A stretch of 64,000 nucleotides of DNA from UBA1952 sp965200035 (GTDB taxonomy: Bacteria > Bacteroidota > Bacteroidia > Chitinophagales > Chitinophagaceae). The position numbers were made by a program, and so were the translations under genes. Location: assembly GCA_965200035.1 (NCBI GenBank), contig OZ241334.1:3224001-3288000 (forward strand), read 5' to 3'. Positions 35,185 to 42,979 of this stretch are shown piece by piece. Each line of letters starts with the position of its first letter. The stretch's first letter is position 1. The notes below the pieces were generated by a model. That model did not search any database. It was given only the letters and a program-made list of their open reading frames with translations, and was not told where the DNA came from.

Positions 35185-35634
35185 TCAGGAGCCGGGAGCA
35201 AACGTTGGCTTCAGACCCTTCAGCCAGAAATCTTTTTTTGCTTCAGCATTTTTTTCCATTTCCGTCAGTGAAAGCGCCGGGATAAAACAGCTGCCGTCAT
35301 AGTTATTGGGGTCATGTATATGAAAGAGCGCAGCAATGCCCAGTGAGGCAGGATAAATACCCAGCAACAAGACAAACTCTGGCTCGAAACGACTGCGCAG
35401 TTTATGCCAGGCTACGCGCTGGTTGGGCTGAAAGGAAAGAATATGATATTGCTCCGGTGAAAGATGGCACGCACCAAGCATCCGGACCAGCGTTTGCTCT
35501 TCTGCAGAGCCTGAAGGGTATGCCTGGGTAAGCACGAGACAGCGGCACGCAGGGAGCGACAGCCACGCGTCAGGAAGCGTATCCCAGAAAATATTCTGGT
35601 CGGCGGGTACGATTTTGGAGTGGATCAAATGCAT
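35185..35634 (-). CDS. Hypothetical protein upstream of recQ
   Basis: A 149-aa soluble protein without signal peptide. It contains SLPACRCLVLTQAYPSG and FEPEFVLLLGIYPASLGI, and ends in a helical, lysine-rich tail. I do not recognise the family. It is 16 nt upstream of recQ on the same strand, so it may be part of a DNA-maintenance operon. Confidence 0.7.
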   Translation of the reverse strand: MHLIHSKIVPADQNIFWDTLPDAWLSLPACRCLVLTQAYPSGSAEEQTLVRMLGACHLSPEQYHILSFQPNQRVAWHKLRSRFEPEFVLLLGIYPASLGIAALFHIHDPNNYDGSCFIPALSLTEMEKNAEAKKDFWLKGLKPTFAPGS

Positions 35635-35773
35635 ACTGTAGATGTGCTGGATACAACAACCTGAAATAGATATAAGATAATATGTGGTATGCCTTGTAGT
35701 CTTCCCTTTGAAGCAGAAATCAGGCGTTTATAGGCATATTGTATAACTTCAACCGGCTGCCGAAAAAATGTCG

Positions 35774-35781
35774 TTTCTTTG
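35774..35781 (+). promoter_or_regulatory. Near-consensus -7 box of the BCAT gene
   Basis: TTTCTTTG differs from TAnnTTTG at one position and lies 41 nt before the ATG at 35823. It supports the shorter start over the frame opening at 35793. Confidence 0.4.
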
Positions 35782-35822
35782 CACAAACTTAATTGTTTCA
35801 GAACCAAACTGACTTGCTTTTT

Positions 35823-36893
35823 ATGAGTGTTTCAACCTTAGGTATTAATGTAAGGCCGGTGGCCGAAAGCCGCATCAGCGAGCTGGATACTAATAATATT
35901 CAGTTTGGTAAGATATATTCAGACCATATGCTGGTAGCTCAGTATGAGCATGGCGCCTGGAGCAAAGTAGAGATCGTACCTTTCGCCCCGCTGACGCTTA
36001 GTCCGGCAACTACTTTTATGCATTACGGACAGGCGATTTTTGAAGGTGTAAAGGCTTATAAGAATCCGCAGGGAGAGCCGATCATTTTCCGTCCGCATGA
36101 CAACTGGAACCGTTTCAACCTCTCTGCTGAGCGAATGGCTATGCCGGAAGTGCCTGAAGACATTTTCATAGAAGGCATGAAGCAATTGATTGACCTGGAT
36201 AAAGACTGGATTCCTACGGCCGATGGTACGTCCCTGTATATTCGTCCGTTCATGATTGCAACCGATGAGTTTATTGGTGTGAAGCCTGCTGAAAAGTTTA
36301 CGTTCCTCATCATTACCTCGCCTGCCGGTCCTTACTACAGCAAGCCGGTGAGCATTTATGTACAGGATAAGTATGTACGCGCCTTTCCGGGCGGTACCGG
36401 CTACATCAAGTCTGCGGGCAATTATGGCCTGTGCATGTATCCAACCCAGCAGATCAAGGAAATGGGCTACGATCAGGTGCTGTGGACCGATGGTTTCGAG
36501 CATAAGTATGTGCAGGAGATCGGTACGATGAATGTATTCTTCGTAATCGGTGATAAAGCGCTGACTCCGGATCTGGATCAGGGCACTATTCTGGCAGGTG
36601 TTACCCGCGATAGCATCATTACGCTGCTGCGCGAAAAAGGCATGACTGTAGAAGAGCGTCCGATTTCCATTGATGAGCTGATGGAAGCGCACCGCAATGG
36701 TGAGCTGAAAGAAGCTTTTGGCGCTGGTACGGCTGCCTCTATAGCTCCAATTGCAGAGCTAACCATTCATGGTGAGCATATGGTAATGCCGCCACTTGAG
36801 CAGTGGGAAACGGCTAACTGGCTGAAAAATGAACTGGCTGAAATCCGCTATGGCCGCAAAGAAGACACTCATGGCTGGATCGTGAAAGCCTGA
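35823..36893 (+). CDS. ilvE: Branched-chain amino acid aminotransferase (type II)
   Basis: A 356-aa fold-type IV PLP transaminase interconverting valine, leucine and isoleucine with their 2-oxo acids, using glutamate/2-oxoglutarate. Marks are the ATTFMHYGQAIFEG start, GTSLYIRPFM, the Schiff-base lysine in YIKSAGNYG, and FGAGTAASIAPI near the end. This is the longer, eukaryote-like form usual in Bacteroidota. Counting from the ATG at 35823 begins MSVSTLGINVRPV. It is a single gene with its own terminator. Confidence 0.95.
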   Translation: MSVSTLGINVRPVAESRISELDTNNIQFGKIYSDHMLVAQYEHGAWSKVEIVPFAPLTLSPATTFMHYGQAIFEGVKAYKNPQGEPIIFRPHDNWNRFNLSAERMAMPEVPEDIFIEGMKQLIDLDKDWIPTADGTSLYIRPFMIATDEFIGVKPAEKFTFLIITSPAGPYYSKPVSIYVQDKYVRAFPGGTGYIKSAGNYGLCMYPTQQIKEMGYDQVLWTDGFEHKYVQEIGTMNVFFVIGDKALTPDLDQGTILAGVTRDSIITLLREKGMTVEERPISIDELMEAHRNGELKEAFGAGTAASIAPIAELTIHGEHMVMPPLEQWETANWLKNELAEIRYGRKEDTHGWIVKA

Positions 36894-36916
36894 TTATAAA
36901 TTATTGTCATTTTATA

Positions 36917-36950
36917 AAAAGCTGCTTCAATACGAAGCGGCTTTTCTTTT
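36917..36950 (+). terminator. Intrinsic terminator after ilvE
   Basis: AAAAGCTGCTTC, loop AATAC, GAAGCGGCTTTT (one G-U pair), followed by CTTTTT. Confidence 0.85.
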
Positions 36951-36998
36951 TAGAAAACCTTATCAGTGCATTATCGCGCAGACAGTTTTCTTTGCAGC

Positions 36999-37454
36999 AT
37001 GAAATTCGCAGAGCGCGCACTGATTATCATGTGCCTGATCGGTTACTATCTGGCGGTATGGCGCAGGCCGCAGGATGTAAGCGTACTGTTTGTAGGCGCT
37101 GCCGCGCTGTCTGTGCTATATGTGCTGTCCATGCCATTGTTGCTGGCGAATATTACCATCAGGGAATTAGGAAATAAAGAAATGCGCAACAGTATCCGCT
37201 GGTCGCATTGGCTTGCCGGTAGTCTGTTTGGCGCGCTAAGCGCCTACTGTGCATTCAGCATCATCTACCACAGCCTTGGACAAATGGACAGCCTGGCGAT
37301 GATCGAAAACTGCGGACTGGGTTTGTTGTTATTTACCGCTTTGGCAACTTGGCAGCGCAAAAAGCAGGAACCTTTTTATGGAAATATGCTGGTGCGCATT
37401 GCCTTCCTTGTCGTATTAATTATGCTTAGCCTGTTGGTACATCGCTCTGTATAA
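36999..37454 (+). CDS. Small four-helix membrane protein, function unknown
   Basis: About 151 aa, starting MKFAERALIIMCLIGYYL, with four to five hydrophobic segments and a short charged C-terminus. The ATG at 36999 is preferred to the frame opening at 36966, because a near-consensus -7 box (TTTCTTTG, 36987-36994) ends 4 nt before it. That would make the mRNA leaderless. Its last 29 bases overlap the 3' end of the convergent glycosyltransferase gene. The family is not recognised. Confidence 0.7.
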   Translation: MKFAERALIIMCLIGYYLAVWRRPQDVSVLFVGAAALSVLYVLSMPLLLANITIRELGNKEMRNSIRWSHWLAGSLFGALSAYCAFSIIYHSLGQMDSLAMIENCGLGLLLFTALATWQRKKQEPFYGNMLVRIAFLVVLIMLSLLVHRSV

Positions 37455-38286
37455 TACCAAAAGGAGTGAACGGTCGCGCCTCACGCACGGCCAGCTCATA
37501 CAGTGCTTTGCTTTCGGAAGGGCGGGGTAGCAGCTTGTGCCAGCAATGGTACATAACTGCCATATTCATCACCGGCTTTATAACAACCTTGTTTAAGCGC
37601 AGTCGAAGCTCCACATCAGAATCTTCACCAAAGGTAGGCTGATTGTACCGCTCATCAAATCCATTGATGGACAGCATATCTGCTTTGAAAATGGAGAAGT
37701 TAGCGCCCAGCAACCCTCGTTCTTTACGGTTAAAAAAGCGCCTCAATGCGCTGTTGCGGGCATAAAAACCATTCATCATATGGAAGAGCTTGCCGCGGCT
37801 GTAATCGTATAGCATACCCATTGCCGTTCCGGCAGATTGTAGGATACCATTTTTTACGTTCTCAGGAGTCAGCAATTTGGTGATGCGCCCGGAAAGATCT
37901 ACGCGCCGGCCGGCCAGGCAAGTGCCAGGCTGTGCATTCTGAAGATGTTCTGCTACGAAATGCGGGTGAGGAATGCAATCGCCATCTACAAAAATCAGGT
38001 AAGGTGCCCGCGCCATAACAACTGATCTGTTCAGGATTTTGTTCTTGCGAAAGCCATCATCCTCATGCCAGTTATGCCTCATTTTCAGGGGCGATGCTTC
38101 TATAATAGCCGGAAGCGCATTGGTAAAATCAGGCTCTGAACCATCGTCTGAAATAATAATTTCAAAGCTTTTTTCCGTCTGTATCTCAAAGCCGGCAAGT
38201 ACAAGCTTCAGAAAATTCAGCTTATTATACACCGAAAGGATGACGGTAGCTTTTAGCTGTGGCGTTGAAAAATCGGAAGAAAGCAC
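37426..38286 (-). CDS. Family 2 glycosyltransferase
   Basis: A 286-aa GT2 enzyme. The N-terminal nucleotide-sugar domain reads TVILSVYNKLNFLKLVL with DDGSEPD, and the DXD-type motif is VDGDCIPHPHF (about residues 104-114). The C-terminal galactosyltransferase-like part includes LLGANFSIFKADMLSINGFDE and the acidic catalytic motif GEDSDVELRLR. It is a soluble, cytoplasmic enzyme without membrane helices, probably acting on a glycan or lipid precursor. The start is GTG at 38286; no nearby ATG fits. It ends inside the convergent gene at 37454. Confidence 0.9.
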   Translation of the reverse strand: MLSSDFSTPQLKATVILSVYNKLNFLKLVLAGFEIQTEKSFEIIISDDGSEPDFTNALPAIIEASPLKMRHNWHEDDGFRKNKILNRSVVMARAPYLIFVDGDCIPHPHFVAEHLQNAQPGTCLAGRRVDLSGRITKLLTPENVKNGILQSAGTAMGMLYDYSRGKLFHMMNGFYARNSALRRFFNRKERGLLGANFSIFKADMLSINGFDERYNQPTFGEDSDVELRLRLNKVVIKPVMNMAVMYHCWHKLLPRPSESKALYELAVREARPFTPFGIIQSDVPTG

Positions 38287-38333
38287 AGATGCCGGATTGT
38301 ATCAGTACAATGAAAGTATCTTACAATAACAAA

Positions 38334-38354
38334 ACCCGGCTAATGCAGCCGGGT
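38334..38354 (-). terminator. Intrinsic terminator of rpsT
   Basis: ACCCGGCT pairs with AGCCGGGT around AATGC. On the minus strand it is followed by TTTTGTTATT. Confidence 0.8.
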
Positions 38355-38392
38355 CTGTAATAATTATATCGAAAAAGGCAGGCTGCTACTGA

Positions 38393-38650
38393 TTAAGCAG
38401 TTACCGCGTTCAATTTCTTGGCGATGCCAGACTTCAGGTTGCCCGCTTTGTTCTTATGAATAATATTGCGCTTAGCCAACTTATCAATCATGGAAAGAAC
38501 TTTAGGCAGCTCAGCAGCAGCAACATCCTTTTCGGTGATTGCTAACAGCTTGCGCATAGCGTTACGGGTTGTCTTACCATAATAGCGGTTGCGGTCACGA
38601 CGCTTTTCACTCTGGCGAATATCTTTCTTGGTAGCTTTATGATTAGCCAT
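38393..38650 (-). CDS. rpsT: 30S ribosomal protein S20
   Basis: An 85-aa basic helical protein that binds 16S rRNA early in 30S assembly. It opens MANHKATKKDIRQSEKRR, with the central block RNAMRKLLAI and the closing KNKAGNLKSGIAKKLNA. Length is standard for S20. It has its own promoter and terminator. Confidence 0.97.
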   Translation of the reverse strand: MANHKATKKDIRQSEKRRDRNRYYGKTTRNAMRKLLAITEKDVAAAELPKVLSMIDKLAKRNIIHKNKAGNLKSGIAKKLNAVTA

Positions 38651-38672
38651 TATCTTATTTACTTTAGGGCTG

Positions 38673-38703
38673 CAAATGTACGATAATTGTACGAACAGCC
38701 AAA
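38673..38703 (-). promoter_or_regulatory. Full -33/-7 promoter of rpsT
   Basis: On the minus strand TTTG, a 19-nt spacer and TACATTTG. This is the clearest housekeeping promoter in the window and shows that the -33/-7 pattern applies here. The 5' UTR would be about 16 nt. Confidence 0.75.
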
Positions 38704-38718
38704 TTAATTATTGATTTT

Positions 38719-39831
38719 CTACAAAACATTGCTTTCAGCAGCAAAGAGCTGGGCCGAGCGCTTCATAATCAGTTGCTTCTTCTCGATAAAGCCATCCAGC
38801 TTTTCCTTGGGAATGCGCAGCGCATAATAATCTTCTGAAGACACGCTGTACAGGAAAATATCATAATCAGCATTCCACTTGCGCAATAGCTTTTTATCAA
38901 TGGCCAGTTCGTCACAGAGATAATCAAGGCTCAACGGCTCATTGATACGCACAATGGCCATCATCTTCAGCTCTTCGTCGGTAAACTTCGGCTTGGCAGG
39001 TATTGCAGCGGCAGAAGCATCCAGATTTTCATTGCTGAATTTAAAATCTGCCGGAATAGTGCCCGTGCCGATGAAGCCTTTCATCTTTTCAAAAATAGAA
39101 GCTGTAGCAATGAACGCAAGGACGTGACCCTGCGTTTCGCGGGGCAGGTATTTTTTAATATCCCAGAAGCTGTGGCTGCCGGTGCGCTGAATGGCGCGCT
39201 GTACCGGCACCGGACCACTATTGTAAGCAGCTACTACCAGCAACCAGTCGTTGAACTGGTCATAAAGCGTATTCAGGTACTTAGCAGCTGCATTGGTGGA
39301 TTTAAACCAGTCGGTGCGGTCATCGCGCTTGCCACTGACCTTCAGGCCAAGCATTTGCGCCGTAGTCTCCATCAATTGCCAGGGACCTACAGCACCTACC
39401 GGGGAAAGCGCTTTATTATTGAGCGCAGATTCGATCACCGCCAGGTATTTCAGCTCTTTGGGAATGTTGTGCTTGGTCAGCACATTATCGATCATGGTAA
39501 ACTTACTGTTGCTGCGGCCCTGCACCACATTCAGCGTCTTGTTGTGCGCGCCGAAATACTGACGCACAAAACCATTTACATAATCTGTCATATTGCCGTA
39601 ATAGGCTTTATGGCCGGCCAGGGGTACACCGGCAATCGGAGCGCTGGCAGTAATAGCTGTATTGAGGGCCAGTAATTTTCTGCCTTCAGGCCCAGCGTTT
39701 TTAACGATGGTATCTGTCTTTATAATTCGTGGAGCGGGCGCTTTCAGCACTACCGGCTTTGCTTCCTGTGCAAACGCGCTGATACTGACTGTGCCCAAAT
39801 ATAAAGACACTAAAAAGACCTTACATTGCAT
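38719..39831 (-). CDS. MltD-like lytic transglycosylase
   Basis: A 370-aa exported enzyme (signal ending AQEAKP). The goose-type/SLT catalytic domain is at about 115-240: the glutamate is in YLAVIESALNNKA, followed by SPVGAVGPWQLMETTA and VVAAYNSGPVPVQRAI. It cleaves peptidoglycan glycan strands with anhydro-sugar formation. The C-terminal 100 residues (VRINEPLSLDYLCDELAI) resemble the linker region of MltD proteins, but no full LysM repeat is obvious. It lies just downstream of the rpsT promoter region and is transcribed separately on the same strand. Confidence 0.9.
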   Translation of the reverse strand: MQCKVFLVSLYLGTVSISAFAQEAKPVVLKAPAPRIIKTDTIVKNAGPEGRKLLALNTAITASAPIAGVPLAGHKAYYGNMTDYVNGFVRQYFGAHNKTLNVVQGRSNSKFTMIDNVLTKHNIPKELKYLAVIESALNNKALSPVGAVGPWQLMETTAQMLGLKVSGKRDDRTDWFKSTNAAAKYLNTLYDQFNDWLLVVAAYNSGPVPVQRAIQRTGSHSFWDIKKYLPRETQGHVLAFIATASIFEKMKGFIGTGTIPADFKFSNENLDASAAAIPAKPKFTDEELKMMAIVRINEPLSLDYLCDELAIDKKLLRKWNADYDIFLYSVSSEDYYALRIPKEKLDGFIEKKQLIMKRSAQLFAAESNVL

Positions 39832-39947
39832 GTTTTAATCGTTTCTTTTTTAAAAGCGGTGAAAGCATGCAACCCATGTAATTGTGGGAAGCGTTATGGA
39901 AAATTCAAAATAATCTCTAACAAGATAGAAAACCTTGTTGAAAAATA

Positions 39948-39979
39948 AAAGCGGGACCAGAAATGTCCGGTCCCGCTTT
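39948..39979 (-). terminator. Intrinsic terminator of tatA
   Basis: AAAGCGGGACC pairs with GGTCCCGCTTT around a 10-nt loop. On the minus strand the tail is TTTTATTTTT. Confidence 0.85.
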
Positions 39980-39989
39980 GGAACTGTTA

Positions 39990-40253
39990 TTATACAGTAG
40001 TGTTGGTAGGAGTAGTGGTGGTGGTAGGCTGTGCGGGAGGAGGAACAGGCTTGCGGTTCATCTCGTTCTCGATATCAGCTTTTACACCATCCTTGGCATC
40101 ATTGAACTCACGGATACCCTTGCCAATGCCTTTAGCCAGCTCAGGAATCTTCTTACCGCCAAAGAGGATGATTACCGCCAGGAGCAGCCAAAGCCATTCA
40201 GCACCACCAGGCATAGAGATCAACATTTGCGGAATCACATTTACTACAGTCAT
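39990..40253 (-). CDS. tatA: Sec-independent protein translocase subunit TatA/TatE
   Basis: An 87-aa protein with one membrane helix (EWLWLLLAVIILF), the FGGKKIPELAKGIGKGIREF amphipathic hinge and helix, and a Pro/Thr-rich tail. It forms the pore-forming oligomer of the twin-arginine export system. TatC is not adjacent. A perfect -7 box lies upstream. Confidence 0.95.
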   Translation of the reverse strand: MTVVNVIPQMLISMPGGAEWLWLLLAVIILFGGKKIPELAKGIGKGIREFNDAKDGVKADIENEMNRKPVPPPAQPTTTTTPTNTTV

Positions 40254-40279
40254 GGTTATTGTTTAAGAATGAATATTAG

Positions 40280-40287
40280 CAAATATA
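40280..40287 (-). promoter_or_regulatory. -7 promoter box of tatA
   Basis: TATATTTG on the minus strand is an exact TAnnTTTG match, 26 nt before the ATG at 40253. A TTG lies about 21 nt further upstream. Confidence 0.55.
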
Positions 40288-40361
40288 GAGGTTTGGGCTT
40301 AAAAATCTCAATTTGCCGTTCACGTTTAACAGTTGATTAGGTAGATAAATTGATCCGCTTT

Positions 40362-41456
40362 TCAGGCTTGGTACCCCTTTTGCTGCATATTCAGCCCTTT
40401 GGTGTAAGTCCTCCATTTCTCGATAACCTGCGCCATATCTGCCGGCAATTCACTGTCAAAAAGCATTTTTTCGCGGGTTACAGGGTGAACAAAGCCCAAC
40501 TCTTTTGCGTGTAATGCGTGGCGTGGCAGCAGCGCAAAGGCATTATCCACAAACTGCCGGTATTTAGAGAACACCGTTCCTTTTACAATGCGATTGCCGC
40601 CATAAGTGGCATCATTGAAAAGCGGATGGCCAATGGATTGCATGTGCACACGTATCTGGTGGGTGCGCCCGGTCTCCAGCTGAAGCTGAATGAGCGTTAC
40701 ATAGCCAAAGCGCTCCAACACCTTGTAATGGGTGATGGCTTCCTTGCCATGATCGCCATCCGGGTAAGCGGTCATGATCTTGCGAAAGCGCTGGTGGCGG
40801 CCTACGTGCGCTACAATGGTGCCTTCATCTTCCGGCAGATCGCCCCAAACGAGCGCGATGTACCTGCGGTGAACGGTATGCTTCTTGAACTGGGCGGAAA
40901 GATCGGCAACTGCTTTTTCACTTTTCCCGATCACCACCAGCCCGCTGGTATCTTTATCTATCCGGTGTACGAGGCCTACGCGGGGCAGCCCTTCTGTATC
41001 TATATCTTTCAGGTAAAAGGCAAGGCCATTGACGAGGGTGCCGGAATAATTGCCGCAGCCCGGGTGCACCACCATGCCATCGGGCTTATTGATAATCATC
41101 AGATCATCATCCTCATACATGATATTAAGGGGCAGCTCTTCAGGAATGATCTCCAAGCTCTCCGGCTTGCGCGAATCGTAGATCACGATCTCATCGCCCG
41201 GGCGTACTTTATAGTTAGACTTTACAATGTTGCCATTCACCAGTACAAAGCCTTCATCCAGCGCCTGTTGCACTTTATTGCGCGTAGCGCCTTCCAAGCG
41301 TATCATGATGAATTTATCCACGCGCAGCGGTTCCTGGCGCTTATCGATCACAATGCGCATCCGCTCATTCTTCACTGTTTCACCTTCGGATGCGGAATCG
41401 CCGGTCTCTTCTTCATCTTCCCAGTCTTCCGTATTCCAGTCTTTTTCTGCTGAATC
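40362..41456 (-). CDS. rluD: RluD-type 23S rRNA pseudouridine synthase
   Basis: An S4 RNA-binding domain (LRVDKFIMIRL, NIVKSNYKVRPGD) precedes the RluA-type catalytic domain. The catalytic aspartate is in HRIDKDTSGL, and GRTHQIRVHM follows. It isomerises uridines in 23S rRNA; RluD specificity is by general resemblance. The 5' end is unusual. The frame is open to 41504, but that part is the interspersed repeat, and a perfect -7 box on this strand lies at 41485-41478. The best start is then TTG at 41456, keeping the acidic leader DWNTEDWEDEEE typical of the family. ATG at 41360 is the alternative. Confidence 0.88.
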   Translation of the reverse strand, partial: DSAEKDWNTEDWEDEEETGDSASEGETVKNERMRIVIDKRQEPLRVDKFIMIRLEGATRNKVQQALDEGFVLVNGNIVKSNYKVRPGDEIVIYDSRKPESLEIIPEELPLNIMYEDDDLMIINKPDGMVVHPGCGNYSGTLVNGLAFYLKDIDTEGLPRVGLVHRIDKDTSGLVVIGKSEKAVADLSAQFKKHTVHRRYIALVWGDLPEDEGTIVAHVGRHQRFRKIMTAYPDGDHGKEAITHYKVLERFGYVTLIQLQLETGRTHQIRVHMQSIGHPLFNDATYGGNRIVKGTVFSKYRQFVDNAFALLPRHALHAKELGFVHPVTREKMLFDSELPADMAQVIEKWRTYTKGLNMQQKGYQA

Positions 41457-41528
41457 CAAAATGCAAAATTTAGAATGCAAAAATAAGACGGAATCTAAAT
41501 GCAAAATTTAGAATGCAAAATGCAAAAC
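41457..41528. repeat. Cluster of ATGCAAAATTTAGAATGCAAAA repeats upstream of rluD
   Basis: Three to four copies of ATGCAAAATT and TAGAATGCAAAA modules. On the minus strand they read TTTTGCATTCTAAATTTTGC toward rluD. A TA preceding one copy creates a perfect -7 box (TATTTTTG, 41485-41478), so this repeat may carry the rluD promoter. Confidence 0.75.
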
Positions 41529-41563
41529 GCCTGTTTGGAATTAAAAAGTAAAATTGCCTTTGT

Positions 41564-42505
41564 TTATTTGTTGCGCATCCAGGCTTCGATCACTTTTGGG
41601 TCCAGCTCGGTATAATAGGTTTTTCTTTCGATCACACTATTGCTGATCCAATAGATGGCCGGTACATACTCGCCTGCCATGGATGAAAACGCCGGTATAT
41701 CGCGGATAATAGAGTAAGGAACGTGTTCTGTTTTAGTTTCCCTGAAAAAGTCATTATCCCATTTCTGGCGTCCGTTCAATACCATATAAAAGGAAATATC
41801 CGGGTATTGGTGGTGCAGGATGTGAATCAGGTAAGCGGCCTTCCGGCAATGCGGGCAGGTGAGGGACATTAACGCTATAACGTGCTTTCCCTGTTTAAGA
41901 TTGATAGATGGCTTCGGCTCGCCTTTATCGTAGATCGGCTGCAGATTGATGGGTTGATGAGTGACTTCTCCCTGACCTAAATGATAAATGGGGCTTGCGA
42001 TAAAAGGCAGCGCCAGCGCGGCGGAAAAGGCAATGCCGGCAATAATGATTCTATAGTTATGATTGTTTATCGGCTGCACCGGATAGATCACGTATAAAAC
42101 ACCCACAGCGAGCATCATAACCAGATTCTTAACAATAGCGGCCAATGGCGTCATTTGATAGGCATCGCCAAAGCAGCCGCAGTTGCCGGTGTTACCCTGA
42201 CGCAGATACAGCAATACCAAATAGCCCGTCAGCAGCAGCAGTATGGAAAAAGTGGCTTTATAGGTAAATGACTTCAGGTACAGGTGTGCCAGCAGAAAAA
42301 AGGCGATCCCAAGCTCCAAAGCAATGAACAGCCGCGCCATGACCGCAGCAGTGGTGAAACCGGCGGAAAACAGATCGATAAAAGTCCACTCAAATGGCTC
42401 GATGACCATGAGTTTGGTAATGGCGGAAAATAAAAAAACTGCTGACAGGGCCAGCAGTAATATAATTCCGGTAATGCGTTTCAGATAAAAAATAGCGTCC
42501 TTCTG
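41564..42505 (-). CDS. DoxX/MauE-like membrane protein with C-terminal thioredoxin-like domain
   Basis: About 313 aa. Four membrane helices with a GNCGCFGD loop (cysteine pair) form a MauE/DoxX-like quinone-redox module. A periplasmic domain follows, with SLTCPHCRKAAYLI (CPHC active site). The fusion resembles vitamin-K-epoxide-reductase or MauE systems that re-oxidise thiol pairs; the substrate is unknown. The start is uncertain: GTG at 42505, or TTG at 42541, which would overlap the preceding small lipoprotein gene by 16 nt. It is co-transcribed with that lipoprotein. Confidence 0.82.
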   Translation of the reverse strand, partial: QKDAIFYLKRITGIILLLALSAVFLFSAITKLMVIEPFEWTFIDLFSAGFTTAAVMARLFIALELGIAFFLLAHLYLKSFTYKATFSILLLLTGYLVLLYLRQGNTGNCGCFGDAYQMTPLAAIVKNLVMMLAVGVLYVIYPVQPINNHNYRIIIAGIAFSAALALPFIASPIYHLGQGEVTHQPINLQPIYDKGEPKPSINLKQGKHVIALMSLTCPHCRKAAYLIHILHHQYPDISFYMVLNGRQKWDNDFFRETKTEHVPYSIIRDIPAFSSMAGEYVPAIYWISNSVIERKTYYTELDPKVIEAWMRNK

Positions 42506-42525
42506 CACGGGGCTTTCAGTTCCTC

Positions 42526-42774
42526 TTAATAAAGGTGGCAATCCTCATTCGTGTGGATGCCGTTGTTATCCGACGTGGTTGAATTCTGCTCGCAAATACT
42601 TTTTGCCTTTTTCTTACTGTCTCTCACAGGATATTCGTGAACCACCGTATCGGGCAGACCGGGTGAGCCGCTATATACAATCTGACACTGACAGGTATAG
42701 TCGCGCACGCAAGAAGAGGACATTAACATTGTAACACCGGCAGCAGCCAACAAGAGTGTAGTGCGTAATTGCAT
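42526..42774 (-). CDS. Small predicted lipoprotein
   Basis: 82 aa from the ATG at 42774. The signal (LLLAAAGVTMLMSSSC) ends in a lipobox with Cys22. The mature peptide has four more cysteines (DYTCQCQ, SICEQ, EDCHLY). The frame extends upstream to 42837 without adding sense. Such Cys-rich peptides next to a thioredoxin/MauE-type protein could be redox partners, which is inference. Confidence 0.7.
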   Translation of the reverse strand: MQLRTTLLLAAAGVTMLMSSSCVRDYTCQCQIVYSGSPGLPDTVVHEYPVRDSKKKAKSICEQNSTTSDNNGIHTNEDCHLY

Positions 42775-42833
42775 GCAGTTTATAATTTCAACGCTTAAAG
42801 ATAACAGGAATTTTTTTTGCTCCAAGGCTTTTG

Positions 42834-42979
42834 GCATGTTTCATGTCTCCATGTTTCATGTTTTATGTTTCATGGATCATGTTTCATGCCTTTGGAGCGT
42901 ACTATTTCATGCTATGATTCACTATTTACAGGAATGCCAGTGCTTAATTATGAAACATAAAACATGGAACATAAAACAT
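42834..42979. repeat. ATGTTTCATG repeat cluster forming an imperfect inverted repeat
   Basis: Left arm 42834-42889 has ATGTTTCATG several times plus ATGTTTTATG. Right arm 42950-42979 carries the complement (TGAAACATAAAACATGGAAC). The arms can pair over about 24 bp with a 60-nt loop. It fills the gap between the MoxR stop and the lipoprotein operon. Confidence 0.7.

Noticed and set aside
35625..35807. 60-aa minus-strand ORF before ilvE
   Set aside because: Overlaps the ilvE promoter and the start of the recQ-upstream gene; no coding features.
40518..41453. 311-aa plus-strand ORF
   Set aside because: Antisense shadow of rluD, which has all family motifs.
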